Source: Aliterella atlantica CENA595
GTDB lineage: Bacteria; Cyanobacteriota; Cyanobacteriia; Cyanobacteriales; Chroococcidiopsidaceae
Length of the DNA stretch: 64,000 nucleotides
Assembly (NCBI RefSeq): GCF_000952155.1
Contig: NZ_JYON01000028.1
Coordinates: 1 to 64,000, forward strand
Direction of reading: 5' to 3'
In this document: positions 17,325-25,186 of the stretch, piece after piece
Layout: every line of letters starts with the position of its first letter
How positions within the stretch are numbered: position 1 is the stretch's first letter
Made by a program: the position numbers and the translations under genes
Notes under the pieces: generated by a model
Databases searched by the model: none
What the model was told of the DNA's origin: nothing
The model's input: the letters and a program-made list of their open reading frames with translations, nothing else

Positions 17325-18539
17325 ATGAAGAAAGAAAATCTCAGAGTACCTGTGATTTTGCCGTCAGGTGAGGCATTAATGCCAACAACTGCATCTCGCG
17401 CTAGGCGTTGGATAAAACAGGATAAAGCTAAACCATTCTGGAATGACCTGGGTATCTGGTGCGTCCAGTTATTAATTGAGCCATCCGGCACTCAAACCCA
17501 GGACATTGTTGCCTCTTGTGACCCTGGTAAGCGATATTCTGGTATCGCTGTCGTGTCAGCCAAATACACGCTGTTTATGTCACACCTAGTCTTAATGGGA
17601 TTTATCCCCAAACAAGGTACAGCTATTGCTGGCATAAAAGAGAAAATGTCCTACCGCTCCATGCTCAGGCGTGGGCGCAGAGGAAGACGAATTGACCGAA
17701 AGCTTGTTTTTAAACTGAGAAATCATCGTCAAAAAAGATTTTCTAATCGCAAGAAAGCCAAATTACCGCCATCAATTCGTTCAAATCGACAACTAGAAAT
17801 TCGAGTAATTTCCGAGTTGTCTCGCATTTACCCAATTACAGCAATCAGGGTAGAAAAAGTTAGAGCCGATGTTGATATGACATCAGGGCGTAAAGGCGCA
17901 AAGTCGGGTAAGGGCTTTTCTCCTGTGATGATAGGACAAGCTTGGACACTCGAACAACTTTCTAAAATAGCCCCAGTCGTCACGATGGAAGGTTGGCAAA
18001 AAGACGGGAACGGCACATCGCAGATTCGCGAGCATTTAAAGCTTGTCAAAAACAAATCCAACAAAGCTTTGCAAGTCCCAGAGACTCATGCGGTGGACGC
18101 AGTGGCAATCGCTTGTGGTCATTTCGTCCAATACAAGCCCTTTCATACTAGGAATGAGCATGGTCATCACTGGATTGGGGAAGTGCAAAACACGCCATCC
18201 GTATTCAAAGTCATTTCTAAACCTAGAATTACGCGCCGTCGTTTACACAATGCCATCCCCTCGCCGGAAGGGATTAGGGGACGTTATGGTGGGTCAACTA
18301 CTCCGTTTGAAGCCAGGAAAGGTGATTTAATCGAGTATTCAACCAAGTCAAATGGAAAAGTTAAAAAACTAATTGGATATTGTTCTGGATACACGGGAAA
18401 AAATCTATCTTTAAGTGATGCTAACTGGTTGCGCCTAGGAAGATTTGTTAATTCTAAATGCCGCATTCTAGCTAGAAATACCGGACTGGTAGTTTCGGGG
18501 GGATTGACCCCCACTCAACTACCGCTCCTATCCCCCTAA
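17325..18539 (+). CDS. isrB: IsrB RNA-guided RuvC nickase-like protein (HNH absent)
   Basis: ATG 17325 is preferred over ATG 17283, giving 404 residues. The N-terminal PLMP-like segment reads GEALMPTTASRARRWIKQ. RuvC-I is SCDPGKRYSGIAVV (Asp66). An arginine-rich bridge helix follows (LRRGRRGRRIDRKLVF), then RuvC-II AIRVEKV (Glu177) and RuvC-III ETHAVDAVAIA (His255, Asp258). Only about 75 residues separate RuvC-II and RuvC-III, with no Cys/His pairs, so the HNH domain of IscB is missing, as in IsrB. The C-terminal region RRRLHNAIPSPEGIRGRYGG and DANWLRLGRF matches the family's RNA/target-binding domain. All three catalytic acids are present. Known IsrB nicks DNA with an omega-RNA; activity here is inferred. 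Confidence 0.75.
   Translation: MKKENLRVPVILPSGEALMPTTASRARRWIKQDKAKPFWNDLGIWCVQLLIEPSGTQTQDIVASCDPGKRYSGIAVVSAKYTLFMSHLVLMGFIPKQGTAIAGIKEKMSYRSMLRRGRRGRRIDRKLVFKLRNHRQKRFSNRKKAKLPPSIRSNRQLEIRVISELSRIYPITAIRVEKVRADVDMTSGRKGAKSGKGFSPVMIGQAWTLEQLSKIAPVVTMEGWQKDGNGTSQIREHLKLVKNKSNKALQVPETHAVDAVAIACGHFVQYKPFHTRNEHGHHWIGEVQNTPSVFKVISKPRITRRRLHNAIPSPEGIRGRYGGSTTPFEARKGDLIEYSTKSNGKVKKLIGYCSGYTGKNLSLSDANWLRLGRFVNSKCRILARNTGLVVSGGLTPTQLPLLSP
18491..18531 (+). repeat. long hairpin at the 3' end of isrB
   Basis: Inside the last codons, a GGTAGTT...AACTACC outer stem encloses GGGGG...CCCCC. A second hairpin, GACCA-loop-TGGTC at 18540-18555, follows the stop. Subterminal hairpins like these are the recognition sites at IS605-type right ends. 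Confidence 0.5.
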
Positions 18540-18709
18540 GACCAAATCTGTGGTCGCAGTACCTCAGAGGCATATCACGGAGTAGTGAAGATTTATCCAG
18601 GCACAGCACCGCAAGCTTTAGCAATAAAACAAGGTCGGCTGAATATTACGATTCGAGAGACAGGGCTGGTTGCTTGACAACAAAAGCAAGGGAGCTTGTG
18701 GGCTTTTGA

Positions 18710-19486
18710 TTACCCTTTTGCTGCATCCTCAGATAATTCCTCAAACTTAGGACTCCACCAACCTTTAGCAGTATGAAAATAAACAGCTTCCTTATGGTTG
18801 TTATTACTTCTAGCACTGAAGTCGGAGCAACGCAGCAAACTTTTGGCGCTTCCTTCTTTTTGGTAATGATACTCCTCTAAAGGTTTTTGGCAAATGGGGC
18901 ATGAATACTGGGTGATTTGAGCATTGATAGGGGTAACAGACTGGCTATTGGTTTGCCCCTTCTGAGGTAGCTGCCATGTTTTGTTGCGCTCTGACCAAAA
19001 CATGACGGTATCGCTACAACCACTAACACACTTGAGAAAATACTTTTTCTTGAGCTTCGAGCTTGGGATCTTCGCTAAATAATTTTGGGACTGGGGGCAG
19101 CGAGTACGCGAAAAGTTAGGCTGTCCCTGTTGTTGCTGTTTTGGCGGTTGATTGGGGGAGAATTGGCGCTCTGCTTCTCTGCGTTGAGGTACAGGCTGAT
19201 TACTAAGGTAGCGAGGAATTACTTGCTTTGCTTTGGCTAAAGCTGGGGCAAAGTAATCTCGATTCCACCGAGTCAAATACTGTTGCCAGTCTTGCTCTCC
19301 GTTGGCGATCGCATCGAGTTTGGTTTCCATCTCGGCAATGAAATTGCTCTGGAGCAAGTCAGGCAAAGCATCGGCTAAGAAGCGATCTACCTCTAACCCT
19401 AAGTGGGTGGGATGTAAGTTGCCTTTAATCAGGTCGGTGTACAGTCTATGCTTAAGGGTTTGAATCGTTGCCGCATAGGTAGTTAA
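18710..19486 (-). pseudogene. topA: 5'-truncated DNA topoisomerase I (topA) fragment
   Basis: Reading leftward from a TAA at 19487-19489, the frame gives TYAATIQTLKHRLYTDLI, then LHPTHLGLEVDRFLADALPD, then EMETKLDAIANGEQDWQQYL. This is the C-terminal part of type IA topoisomerases, followed by zinc-ribbon-like Cys pairs (CPICQKPLEEYHY and CVSGCSDTVMFW). The toprim and active-site Tyr domains are missing, so it is a remnant. An internal ATG at 19366 leaves an open frame of 218 residues that may still be translated. It lies back to back with another gene fragment, meeting at TTAATTAA. Confidence 0.65.
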
Positions 19487-19489
19487 TTA

Positions 19490-19776
19490 AAGCGGCTCCA
19501 GGGGAAATAGTGCTAAAGGCAATTGACGCACTTAAGGAAGCTCTAGCTGCTACTAAGGTGCGTAACACTTCCGGCTTTCTAGTAGAAGCCATCAGGAATA
19601 CCTGGATTCCTAATAAGGGTTATGAGCAGAAGATAGAACTAGATGCCTTCAAAGAGTGGTATCCGTTAGCTCAATCACTACAACTGGTTCTTGCTGCGAC
19701 TCAATTTGATGGAGTTCAACACGTTCTAACGCTAGAAAACCAATGGGTTTGTTTTGAACAAATGGCTTCTGACTAA
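19490..19776 (+). pseudogene. C-terminal fragment of a cyanobacterial plasmid replication-type protein
   Basis: The open frame starts right after a stop at the TTAATTAA junction and reads AIDALKEALAATKVRNTSGF, then LVEAIRNTWIPNKGYEQK, and ends QWVCFEQMASD. Such ALKEA..VRNP.GFLVEAIR..W.PN segments occur at the C-terminus of longer plasmid replication or DNA-binding proteins in cyanobacteria. Here the N-terminal DNA-binding part is absent. GTG 19510 could start an 88-residue product. It is probably decayed; the parent family is known only from memory. Confidence 0.45.
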
Positions 19777-19872
19777 CCATTAGAGAAGCTGCGAGAAATG
19801 GCTTAAATAATCTCCTCTTTACAGTTCTTCTATGTTTTAGTGTCAGTCTAAAGCTAAATATGAGAAGCAATT

Positions 19873-19979
19873 CTTGATATTAGAGGAGTTAAGATGAGAT
19901 ATTAAAACGCATGGTCGGAGGCGGTGCGGGCGATTTGGTGAGCCTTGATATTAGAGGAGTTAGGATGAGATATTAAAAC
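19873..19979 (+). CRISPR. possible minimal CRISPR array: two 36-nt repeats, one 35-nt spacer
   Basis: Two copies of a 36-nt repeat lie at 19873-19908 and 19944-19979. They start CTTGATATTAGAGGAGTTA and end GATGAGATATTAAAAC, and differ at one base (A19892 versus G19963). They are separated by exactly 35 bases. The repeat is AT-rich and ends in an AAAAC-type terminus like many type I/III repeats (GAAAC). The spacer is about 69% G+C, quite unlike its surroundings, as expected of captured foreign DNA. No cas gene is in the window and the copies are only two, so a simple duplicated motif is the alternative. Confidence 0.45.
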
Positions 19980-20378
19980 CCCTCAGTAAGCCGTCCGAAA
20001 AAATACGGTACTTTGCCCTTGACACTGGGGTAATATACAGACAAGTTGCAGTTTAATTACCCATTTGGAGGTATTAACCTACGAAATTTCTGGATGTTAA
20101 GCAGAAAGGATCTGTCTAATCACTCAGATTAGGGGTTTAGACAGGCGAAGTCAGTCTAATAAATCAATTAGGTGGCTTGGGATGTCAGTGGTGACAGCAT
20201 TATGAGCTTAAGAGTTGGGGGTTTAGGATTAAGTTTGTGTATTTATGAGCGCTTGTGGGAAGATCCAGTTTAATTGAGTTATTGAGTATCTGCCTTGCCC
20301 AAAATGTACCAAAACGTTTCACTATCCCAAGCTTGATTATGTTCTATTTAGTCCAAATTTATATCAAGTGATTGAACT
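19980..20378 (+). other. non-coding stretch with several stems
   Basis: This region between the repeat pair and the 141-residue gene shows several short inverted repeats, for example CTGTCTAA...TTAGACAG around TAATCACTCAGATTA near 20110-20142. It has no open frame of note. It could hold a promoter, a structured leader, or the decayed remains of an array leader or small RNA. None of these can be decided by eye. Confidence 0.35.
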
Positions 20379-20804
20379 ATGAATGAAAATACCGATCAAA
20401 GTCGCAGCTTCACAGTTGGCAATGTAGGGGGGGACTTTAAACCAATCGGTTCAGCGGTAATGTCAGATAACGTTGAGATTAATGGTACTGTTGCTGAGTC
20501 CATAAACCAGCTACCTTCCTCACCCGATCCTAAAAAACCAGGTATTAAAGAAATCTTGTCTCAACTAAGTGAGGCAATCTCCACCTCCTCAGATCTAAAT
20601 GATGAGGATAGAACTGAAGCTTTGGAGCAGGTGAAAACCCTAGCTGAAGCAGGGAAGAATCCTAACGATGGCGCTATGAAAAAGATGGCGAGAACATCGG
20701 TAAAAATATTGAAAGGAACAGTTGCTGGCTTACCTGATGTTGCTAAACTGGCAGACGTATGTAGTGAATCGTTGCCTTTAATAACCAAGTTTTTGGGGTT
20801 GTAA
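20379..20804 (+). CDS. small protein with N-terminal GNVGGDF motif and helical C-terminal domain
   Basis: The product has 141 residues. Residues 8-43 read SRSFTVGNVGGDFKPIGSAV followed by a short strand and GTVAESIN. Nearly the same motif occurs near the C-terminus of the next protein (SRSLTVGNVGGDFKPIGSAL). The rest (about 50-141) is a helical domain (EILSQLSEAISTSSDL, EALEQVKTLAEAGKNP, SVKILKGTVAGLPDVAKLAD) seen at the end of many cyanobacterial signalling and pentapeptide proteins. No membrane segment is visible. It starts 80 bases before its neighbour. An adaptor that meets the neighbour through like-to-like strand stacking is possible but unproven. Confidence 0.6.
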   Translation: MNENTDQSRSFTVGNVGGDFKPIGSAVMSDNVEINGTVAESINQLPSSPDPKKPGIKEILSQLSEAISTSSDLNDEDRTEALEQVKTLAEAGKNPNDGAMKKMARTSVKILKGTVAGLPDVAKLADVCSESLPLITKFLGL

Positions 20805-20884
20805 ACACTATTTTGCTTAGGCTGTCACCCTAACTGAAAAAAGCTCGTGTACTCTTTAGGTTCAGTTTTCTTAAGGTAAAGCAA

Positions 20885-23344
20885 ATGGCAAGCGAACAGC
20901 ATATTACTCTACTGCGACAAGGCTTCAGAGTTTGGAATAAATGGAGACAGCAAAATCCTCAAAGTATTCCCGAACTTAAGGGAGCGGATCTAAGAGGATT
21001 AAAGCTCTCTAGGGTAGACCTCAGTGGAGTAGATCTTAGTGAAGCAGACTTCAGCGGAACCTCACTGTTCCAAGCAAACTTAAGTGGTGCGAACCTCTGT
21101 AAAGCAAACCTTAGTACTGCATTGCTTCAGGAAGCAGACCTTAGTAGAGCAAGCCTTATTGAAGCTAACCTGGAAGATAAGAAACTCCCTCAAACATCCC
21201 TTAGTGGAGCAAATCTCAGTAGAGCAAATCTTATTAGAGTAAAATTCTATGCATCGACAAACCTTAATAAGGCTAACTTTAGTTTATCGAATCTCAGTGG
21301 AGCGGATTTGAGCGGACTAACTTTAAGGGGTAACAATTTTGTTGGCGCAAATCTGTGTAAGGCAAACCTTAATGCAACAAATCTTAATGGAGCAAACCTC
21401 AGTGGGGCTAATCTTAGTGAAGCTAACCTCGAATATGCAAATTTACGAGGAACCCAGATTCAAGAAGCAACCATTGATGAGAAATGGTATTTAGTTTGGG
21501 ACATTGTTAATAATGGGGTAGAAGGACGAGATCTTCAAGGACTTGACCTGAGTATGGCTAACCTTGAAGGAGCGAATCTTTGTGAGGCTGATTTGAAGAA
21601 TGTCAATCTCACCGGAACAAAGTTTAATAGAGCTAATCTTGCCAAGTCTAATCTAGTCAAGGCTAACCTGATCAAAACTGACTTAAATATGGCAAACCTG
21701 AGAATGACAAATCTCAGAGAAGCTAACCTTTGTGAGGCAATTCTTAGAGGGGCAGACCTTAGTGGAGCCAACCTTAGTGAAGCAAACCTTAGATATGCGA
21801 AATTACACTGTACCCAAATTCAGGAAGCAATTATTGACGAAAAATGGTACTTAGTTTGGGACATTATTAATAATGGTGCAGAAGGACGAGATCTTAGCGA
21901 AGCCGACCTTAGCGAAGCCGACCTTAGCGAAGCAAACTTCAAAAACGGAAATCTTAGCAGAGTTAATTTCAGTCGCTCTATTCTTAACAAAGCCGATTTT
22001 AGTTGGACGGATCTTAGTGGAGCAAATTTCAGGAAAGCAAATCTCGCAGGAGCAAATTTCGACTGGGCAGACTTCAACGAGGCAGATCTTAGCGAAGTCG
22101 AAGGATTTGGCTCAATAACCTGTAGCGGTGCTAGTTTCAGTGGCACAAGTTTCCGTCAAACAAGAATTCCATCGTCCTCGCTTGAGGAGTTTAAAAAACA
22201 AGGGGCAAGCTTCAATGAAGCAGATATTAGTGAAGCAAATATCGAGATATATTATGGTGCTGTAGCTCCAGTCCGAAATAGAAAAGAGTTTTTTGAAAAT
22301 CTACTCTTTTGGAAAAATCAAGAATCGTTTAATGAATCGCTCAAAAAATCACTATTATCATCTGAAGAAGGTTTTATACCTGGAATTTTATTGTATACGG
22401 ATGAAGATGACAAATTATCCCTCTATGTGAGAGAACATTTTGATGCTTTAGACAAGCTAACAGGAGATTGGTGTACTATCTATCTTTTGGAGAATCCCTC
22501 CCCTAAGTGGAGACAGGCAAATCACAGTTGGAGAAAAATGGCTGAATCCGGTTTGAATGCAAGCTGGTTTAAAAGTAAACCCTATGATAAGTCTGAAGCA
22601 TATGATATCGCTAGACAATTGAACGTAGAATTAAGCAATCTTCCCTGCCTTATTCTGATTTCTCCAGCAAACTTGTCAGAAAAATTAGTATTACAGATTA
22701 AAGAAGTATCGCCAGAATACTTCCGTAAACTATTCTCAACTATTGAAAAATTAGTTAAGAGAATTAGCTCTGAAAAACTGAGACAAAGAAAACCAAATTC
22801 TCAAGTGTTTGATTATCTAAAACTTAATTTTAATGAAATAGTAAATTTTTTGGAAAATCATGCCAGCAAACAAGAGAAGGATAATAGCACTAAATATATT
22901 CTAAAAGGTGATAACATTTTTGTTTCAATTGAACCTGTCAACATAAGCAACCTAAATTATAACGAAAAAATTGAAGGTAATTATGTTCAAGGAAATTACA
23001 CGGCTCAAAGTCGCAGTCTTACAGTAGGAAATGTCGGCGGAGATTTCAAACCAATTGGTTCAGCATTAATGGCAGATGATTTCAGAGCTAGTGGTACGGT
23101 TGCCAACTCTATCAACTTTGACCAAGGTATGACTAAAGAGGCGGATCTTCAAAACCGACAGAACCAGAAATCTTCAAGCAAAACCTCCAAAGTTGATGAA
23201 TCCAAATCTATAGGTAAAGTTGTAGGAGTTATTGTTATCGTGCTTGCTCTCCTTTCAGGGTTGACAGTGTACATTTTCTTTCAGTTAGGTTTATCTAAGT
23301 ATCCCGTGTCTGGTTCATCTCAAGAGCAAAGAATTAAAAAGTAA
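20885..23344 (+). CDS. pentapeptide-repeat protein with unknown middle domain, GNVGGDF motif and C-terminal membrane helix
   Basis: The product has 819 residues. Residues 1-30 are a helical lead (LLRQGFRVWNKWRQQNPQSI). Residues about 32-455 are A(D/N)LxxA pentapeptide repeats forming a quadrilateral beta-helix, interrupted twice by the same insert (IQEATIDEKWYLVWDIVNNG and IQEAIIDEKWYLVWDIINNG). Residues about 460-640 form an alpha/beta domain (PGILLYTDEDDKLSLYV, WCTIYLLENPSPKWRQ, LPCLILISPANLSE) of no recognised family, and a GN-rich segment with GNVGGDF lies at about 700-740. A membrane helix (VVGVIVIVLALLSGLTVYIF) closes the protein. The design (sensor-like repeats, core domain, shared motif, anchor) resembles a signalling or defence effector. 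Confidence 0.65.
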   Translation: MASEQHITLLRQGFRVWNKWRQQNPQSIPELKGADLRGLKLSRVDLSGVDLSEADFSGTSLFQANLSGANLCKANLSTALLQEADLSRASLIEANLEDKKLPQTSLSGANLSRANLIRVKFYASTNLNKANFSLSNLSGADLSGLTLRGNNFVGANLCKANLNATNLNGANLSGANLSEANLEYANLRGTQIQEATIDEKWYLVWDIVNNGVEGRDLQGLDLSMANLEGANLCEADLKNVNLTGTKFNRANLAKSNLVKANLIKTDLNMANLRMTNLREANLCEAILRGADLSGANLSEANLRYAKLHCTQIQEAIIDEKWYLVWDIINNGAEGRDLSEADLSEADLSEANFKNGNLSRVNFSRSILNKADFSWTDLSGANFRKANLAGANFDWADFNEADLSEVEGFGSITCSGASFSGTSFRQTRIPSSSLEEFKKQGASFNEADISEANIEIYYGAVAPVRNRKEFFENLLFWKNQESFNESLKKSLLSSEEGFIPGILLYTDEDDKLSLYVREHFDALDKLTGDWCTIYLLENPSPKWRQANHSWRKMAESGLNASWFKSKPYDKSEAYDIARQLNVELSNLPCLILISPANLSEKLVLQIKEVSPEYFRKLFSTIEKLVKRISSEKLRQRKPNSQVFDYLKLNFNEIVNFLENHASKQEKDNSTKYILKGDNIFVSIEPVNISNLNYNEKIEGNYVQGNYTAQSRSLTVGNVGGDFKPIGSALMADDFRASGTVANSINFDQGMTKEADLQNRQNQKSSSKTSKVDESKSIGKVVGVIVIVLALLSGLTVYIFFQLGLSKYPVSGSSQEQRIKK

Positions 23345-23645
23345 CCACTTGAGTAAAGTTGTAAATGGATTGTAAAAAATACTGGCAGCGTATTCCCTAA
23401 ACGATATTAATCACTCAACGAGGCTCTTTACCAGAATATCTCACTCAATCTAAGTTACCTGAGTTGCAAAGGTTGTCCACATCTGGTGAGCTTGGTCTTT
23501 AGACTGCTTGAGTTTGTCGGTTGGGGTGGTACTTTTAACCTCCATCAAAGACCATCGAATTGTGAGAATTTAGGATGTTATGTTGTGGAATATATACACA
23601 ACAATCAAAATGTAGCTGTGTAATTGTTGGAGACATTATGTATAA
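23345..23645 (+). other. non-coding stretch after the pentapeptide gene
   Basis: No gene is seen. It contains short out-of-frame coding-like fragments and several stop codons in every frame, consistent with decayed sequence leading into the helicase remnant. Confidence 0.35.
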
Positions 23646-23906
23646 CATAAAATTCACAAAGCCCAGGGTTCTGAGTACCCAGTGGTAATTATGCCTGTAT
23701 TTATGCAGCATTATATGATGCTGTCGCATAATTTGATTTACACAGGGCTGACTCGTGCGAAAAAGCTAGCAATTGTTGTGGGGACAACCAAAGCAATTAG
23801 TCTAGCGATCAGGCAAGTCAAAGACCAAGAGCGATACACCCATCTGCAAGAGCGATTGCGATTAATGTCGCTTGCTAATAATGGTTATCCTTCAGCAAGA
23901 TGGTGA
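23646..23906 (+). pseudogene. C-terminal remnant of a RecD2/UvrD-like helicase
   Basis: After an in-frame TAA the frame reads HKIHKAQGSEYPVVIMPVFM, then HNLIYTGLTRAKKLAIVVGT, then a helical tail ending at TGA. HKxQGSEYPVV and NLIYTGLTRAKK are motifs V and VI of superfamily 1B helicases such as RecD2 and the TraA relaxase-helicases. The rest of the enzyme (Walker A onward) is absent here. This is a fragment left by recombination. ATG 23682 could give a 74-residue product of no likely function. Confidence 0.65.
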
Positions 23907-23949
23907 ATTGTTAATTCCTACTAACTTTAGTTCGCCTGCTAACTATCAA

Positions 23950-24291
23950 TCATTCTGATTCCTCTGGGGTGTCTTCTATTTCCTCAAAAGTCATGTCTCC
24001 AGTGAGTTCAGCAAAATCTTGGAAAAGTTGCTTGAGGGAATTTACCTTAGTAAGCCTTGCTTCTAAACCTTCTTCCTCCCAAACATAATCCTCATCTATT
24101 AGGGAGAATTCATAACCAATGAGATCGCCTAGATATAAGGAGAAACAGTAGCTTTCTTCATCAGAGTTAGTAAGGTAGGTGGAAAAAGATGCACATCCAA
24201 TGCTAGCAATTGTGCCTTCTTCATCAGTAATAAAGTAATTGCGTTCCAAGAAGGTTTCTAAAGCAAACATTTGAATAGCGTCCATACACAT
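23950..24291 (-). CDS. acidic hypothetical protein, 113 aa
   Basis: The 113 residues are strongly acidic and end in a Glu/Asp-rich tail (GDMTFEEIEDTPEESE). Alternating strands (YFITDEEGTIASIGCASFST, YCFSLYLGDLIGYEFSLIDE) suggest a small alpha+beta fold. The gene stands alone between the helicase remnant and DUF4126, on the opposite strand to the former. Acidic single-domain proteins of this size are often immunity or antitoxin proteins, but no family is recognised. Confidence 0.5.
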   Translation of the reverse strand: MCMDAIQMFALETFLERNYFITDEEGTIASIGCASFSTYLTNSDEESYCFSLYLGDLIGYEFSLIDEDYVWEEEGLEARLTKVNSLKQLFQDFAELTGDMTFEEIEDTPEESE

Positions 24292-24397
24292 TGTCCTGGG
24301 AAAATAAGTGATTAGTTATTAGCATTGCTAACAAGACTTACCACCAATAACATTAAATTTGTCAATTTGGCTTAAATTAGTTCAATATTAGTAGTCA

Positions 24398-24961
24398 TTA
24401 ATTTTTGCTAGTAGCTTTGGTTTGGACAAACTTGTTCAAGCTAGCTATTAGCAAAATTGCAACCAAACCAATTGCGATCGCAGGCGCTACCAAAGCTAAT
24501 ATTGATAAGGTAATTGCACCAATAGATTCACCTGTAGCAATAAAAGCATTCCCCAGCCCAATAGTCAAAGCTGTGGAAGATAAACGAGTAATTCCGGTTA
24601 CAGCTTGGAGTATTCCGGCAGTACCCCCACCAGCAATTGCTGCCATCGTCCATTGCAACAAAGGATCGCTGTCTGGAAATACAGCAGCAGCAACAAAAGT
24701 GCCAACAGCCAGTGCTGTTGGTGTAGCAAGCGTGTCCAGTAAATTATCTAATACAGGAACGTAATAAGCACCAATTTCTACAACAGTAGCGATCGCAAAT
24801 GCCCACAGTGCGGGGTAAGTGCCAACCCATTCAAAACCCGACGTAATTGGTAGATGTCCAAAGATTACCGCGATGCTGATAACCAACGGCGGGACAAAAA
24901 TGCGGAAGCCACAGGCAGCACTTAAAGTCAGACCAATAATAATGCTTTCTAAAGTATTCAT
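24398..24961 (-). CDS. DUF4126 family membrane protein
   Basis: The product has 187 residues and five or six hydrophobic helices (IIIGLTLSAACGFRIFVPPL, ALWAFAIATVVEIGAYYVPV, IGAITLSILALVAPAIAIGL). The motifs ACGFRIFVPPL, YYVPVLDNLLDTLATP and AGGGTAGILQ match DUF4126, a widely distributed inner-membrane family with no known function. The length is normal for the family. It stands alone with a gap on both sides. No regulation is evident. Confidence 0.75.
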   Translation of the reverse strand: MNTLESIIIGLTLSAACGFRIFVPPLVISIAVIFGHLPITSGFEWVGTYPALWAFAIATVVEIGAYYVPVLDNLLDTLATPTALAVGTFVAAAVFPDSDPLLQWTMAAIAGGGTAGILQAVTGITRLSSTALTIGLGNAFIATGESIGAITLSILALVAPAIAIGLVAILLIASLNKFVQTKATSKN

Positions 24962-25186
24962 AGATACAACTACCGATACAGTGATAGTCAGGAGTTGACC
25001 CCTGAGTTCACCTGAAACAATTTAAAGCTTGAGCGGAGATTAAACATCTAGCAAGAGAGGCAAAATTCTAGTTATAATCAGCAGCTATACTAAAGCCAAA
25101 CTAAAAAATACCTTGGCTTTTAGACATGACAGACCCATTACTAGCAATGCAATAGGGAAAGAGCATTACACCATAGGAGATATGCA

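Larger units (their letters stand above)
17079..18560 (+). mobile_element. IsrB-type (OMEGA) IS200/IS605-like non-autonomous element
   Basis: About 1.48 kb separates the two halves of the alkB-like gene. It holds a structured upstream RNA region, one isrB gene, and a right-end hairpin at 18540-18555 (GACCA, loop, TGGTC). No TnpA (Y1 transposase) is present, so mobility would need help in trans. Elements of this superfamily leave no target duplication, and none is seen. The ends are approximate to about 20 bases because the original alkB sequence is inferred. Confidence 0.6.
16554..18677 (+). pseudogene. alkB: AlkB-like 2OG-Fe(II) dioxygenase gene interrupted by an IsrB element
   Basis: The N-terminal part (ATG 16554) reads as an AlkB-type DNA repair dioxygenase: VNWYDSNAKLGIHQDRSESA contains the HxD iron ligands. 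The frame breaks near 17005, where a small deletion with a repeated TTTCGATTTG lies at the break. In the shifted frame it continues as KGAPYQDIELRSGDLFVFG up to about 17078. The remaining C-terminus, EAYHGVVKIYPGTAP then QGRLNITIRETGLVA with the third His and the Arg that binds 2-oxoglutarate, resumes at about 18552 and stops at 18677. Between the two parts lies an IsrB-bearing insertion. The gene is therefore doubly broken and inactive. Confidence 0.7.

Noticed and set aside
17325..18539. TnpB or IscB identity for the RuvC protein
   Set aside because: TnpB has a zinc ribbon before RuvC-III and lacks the PLMP-like start; IscB carries an HNH between RuvC-II and III. Neither is seen, so IsrB fits best.
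19873..19979. Full CRISPR-Cas locus
   Set aside because: No Cas1, Cas2 or effector gene is present anywhere in the 64 kb, so only an orphan mini-array can be proposed.
21535..22146. Several open frames opposite the pentapeptide gene (21535-21771, 21820-22146) and one in another frame (21873-22118)
   Set aside because: The regular 15-base repeats keep all frames open; only the plus-strand frame gives the A(D/N)LxxA pattern.
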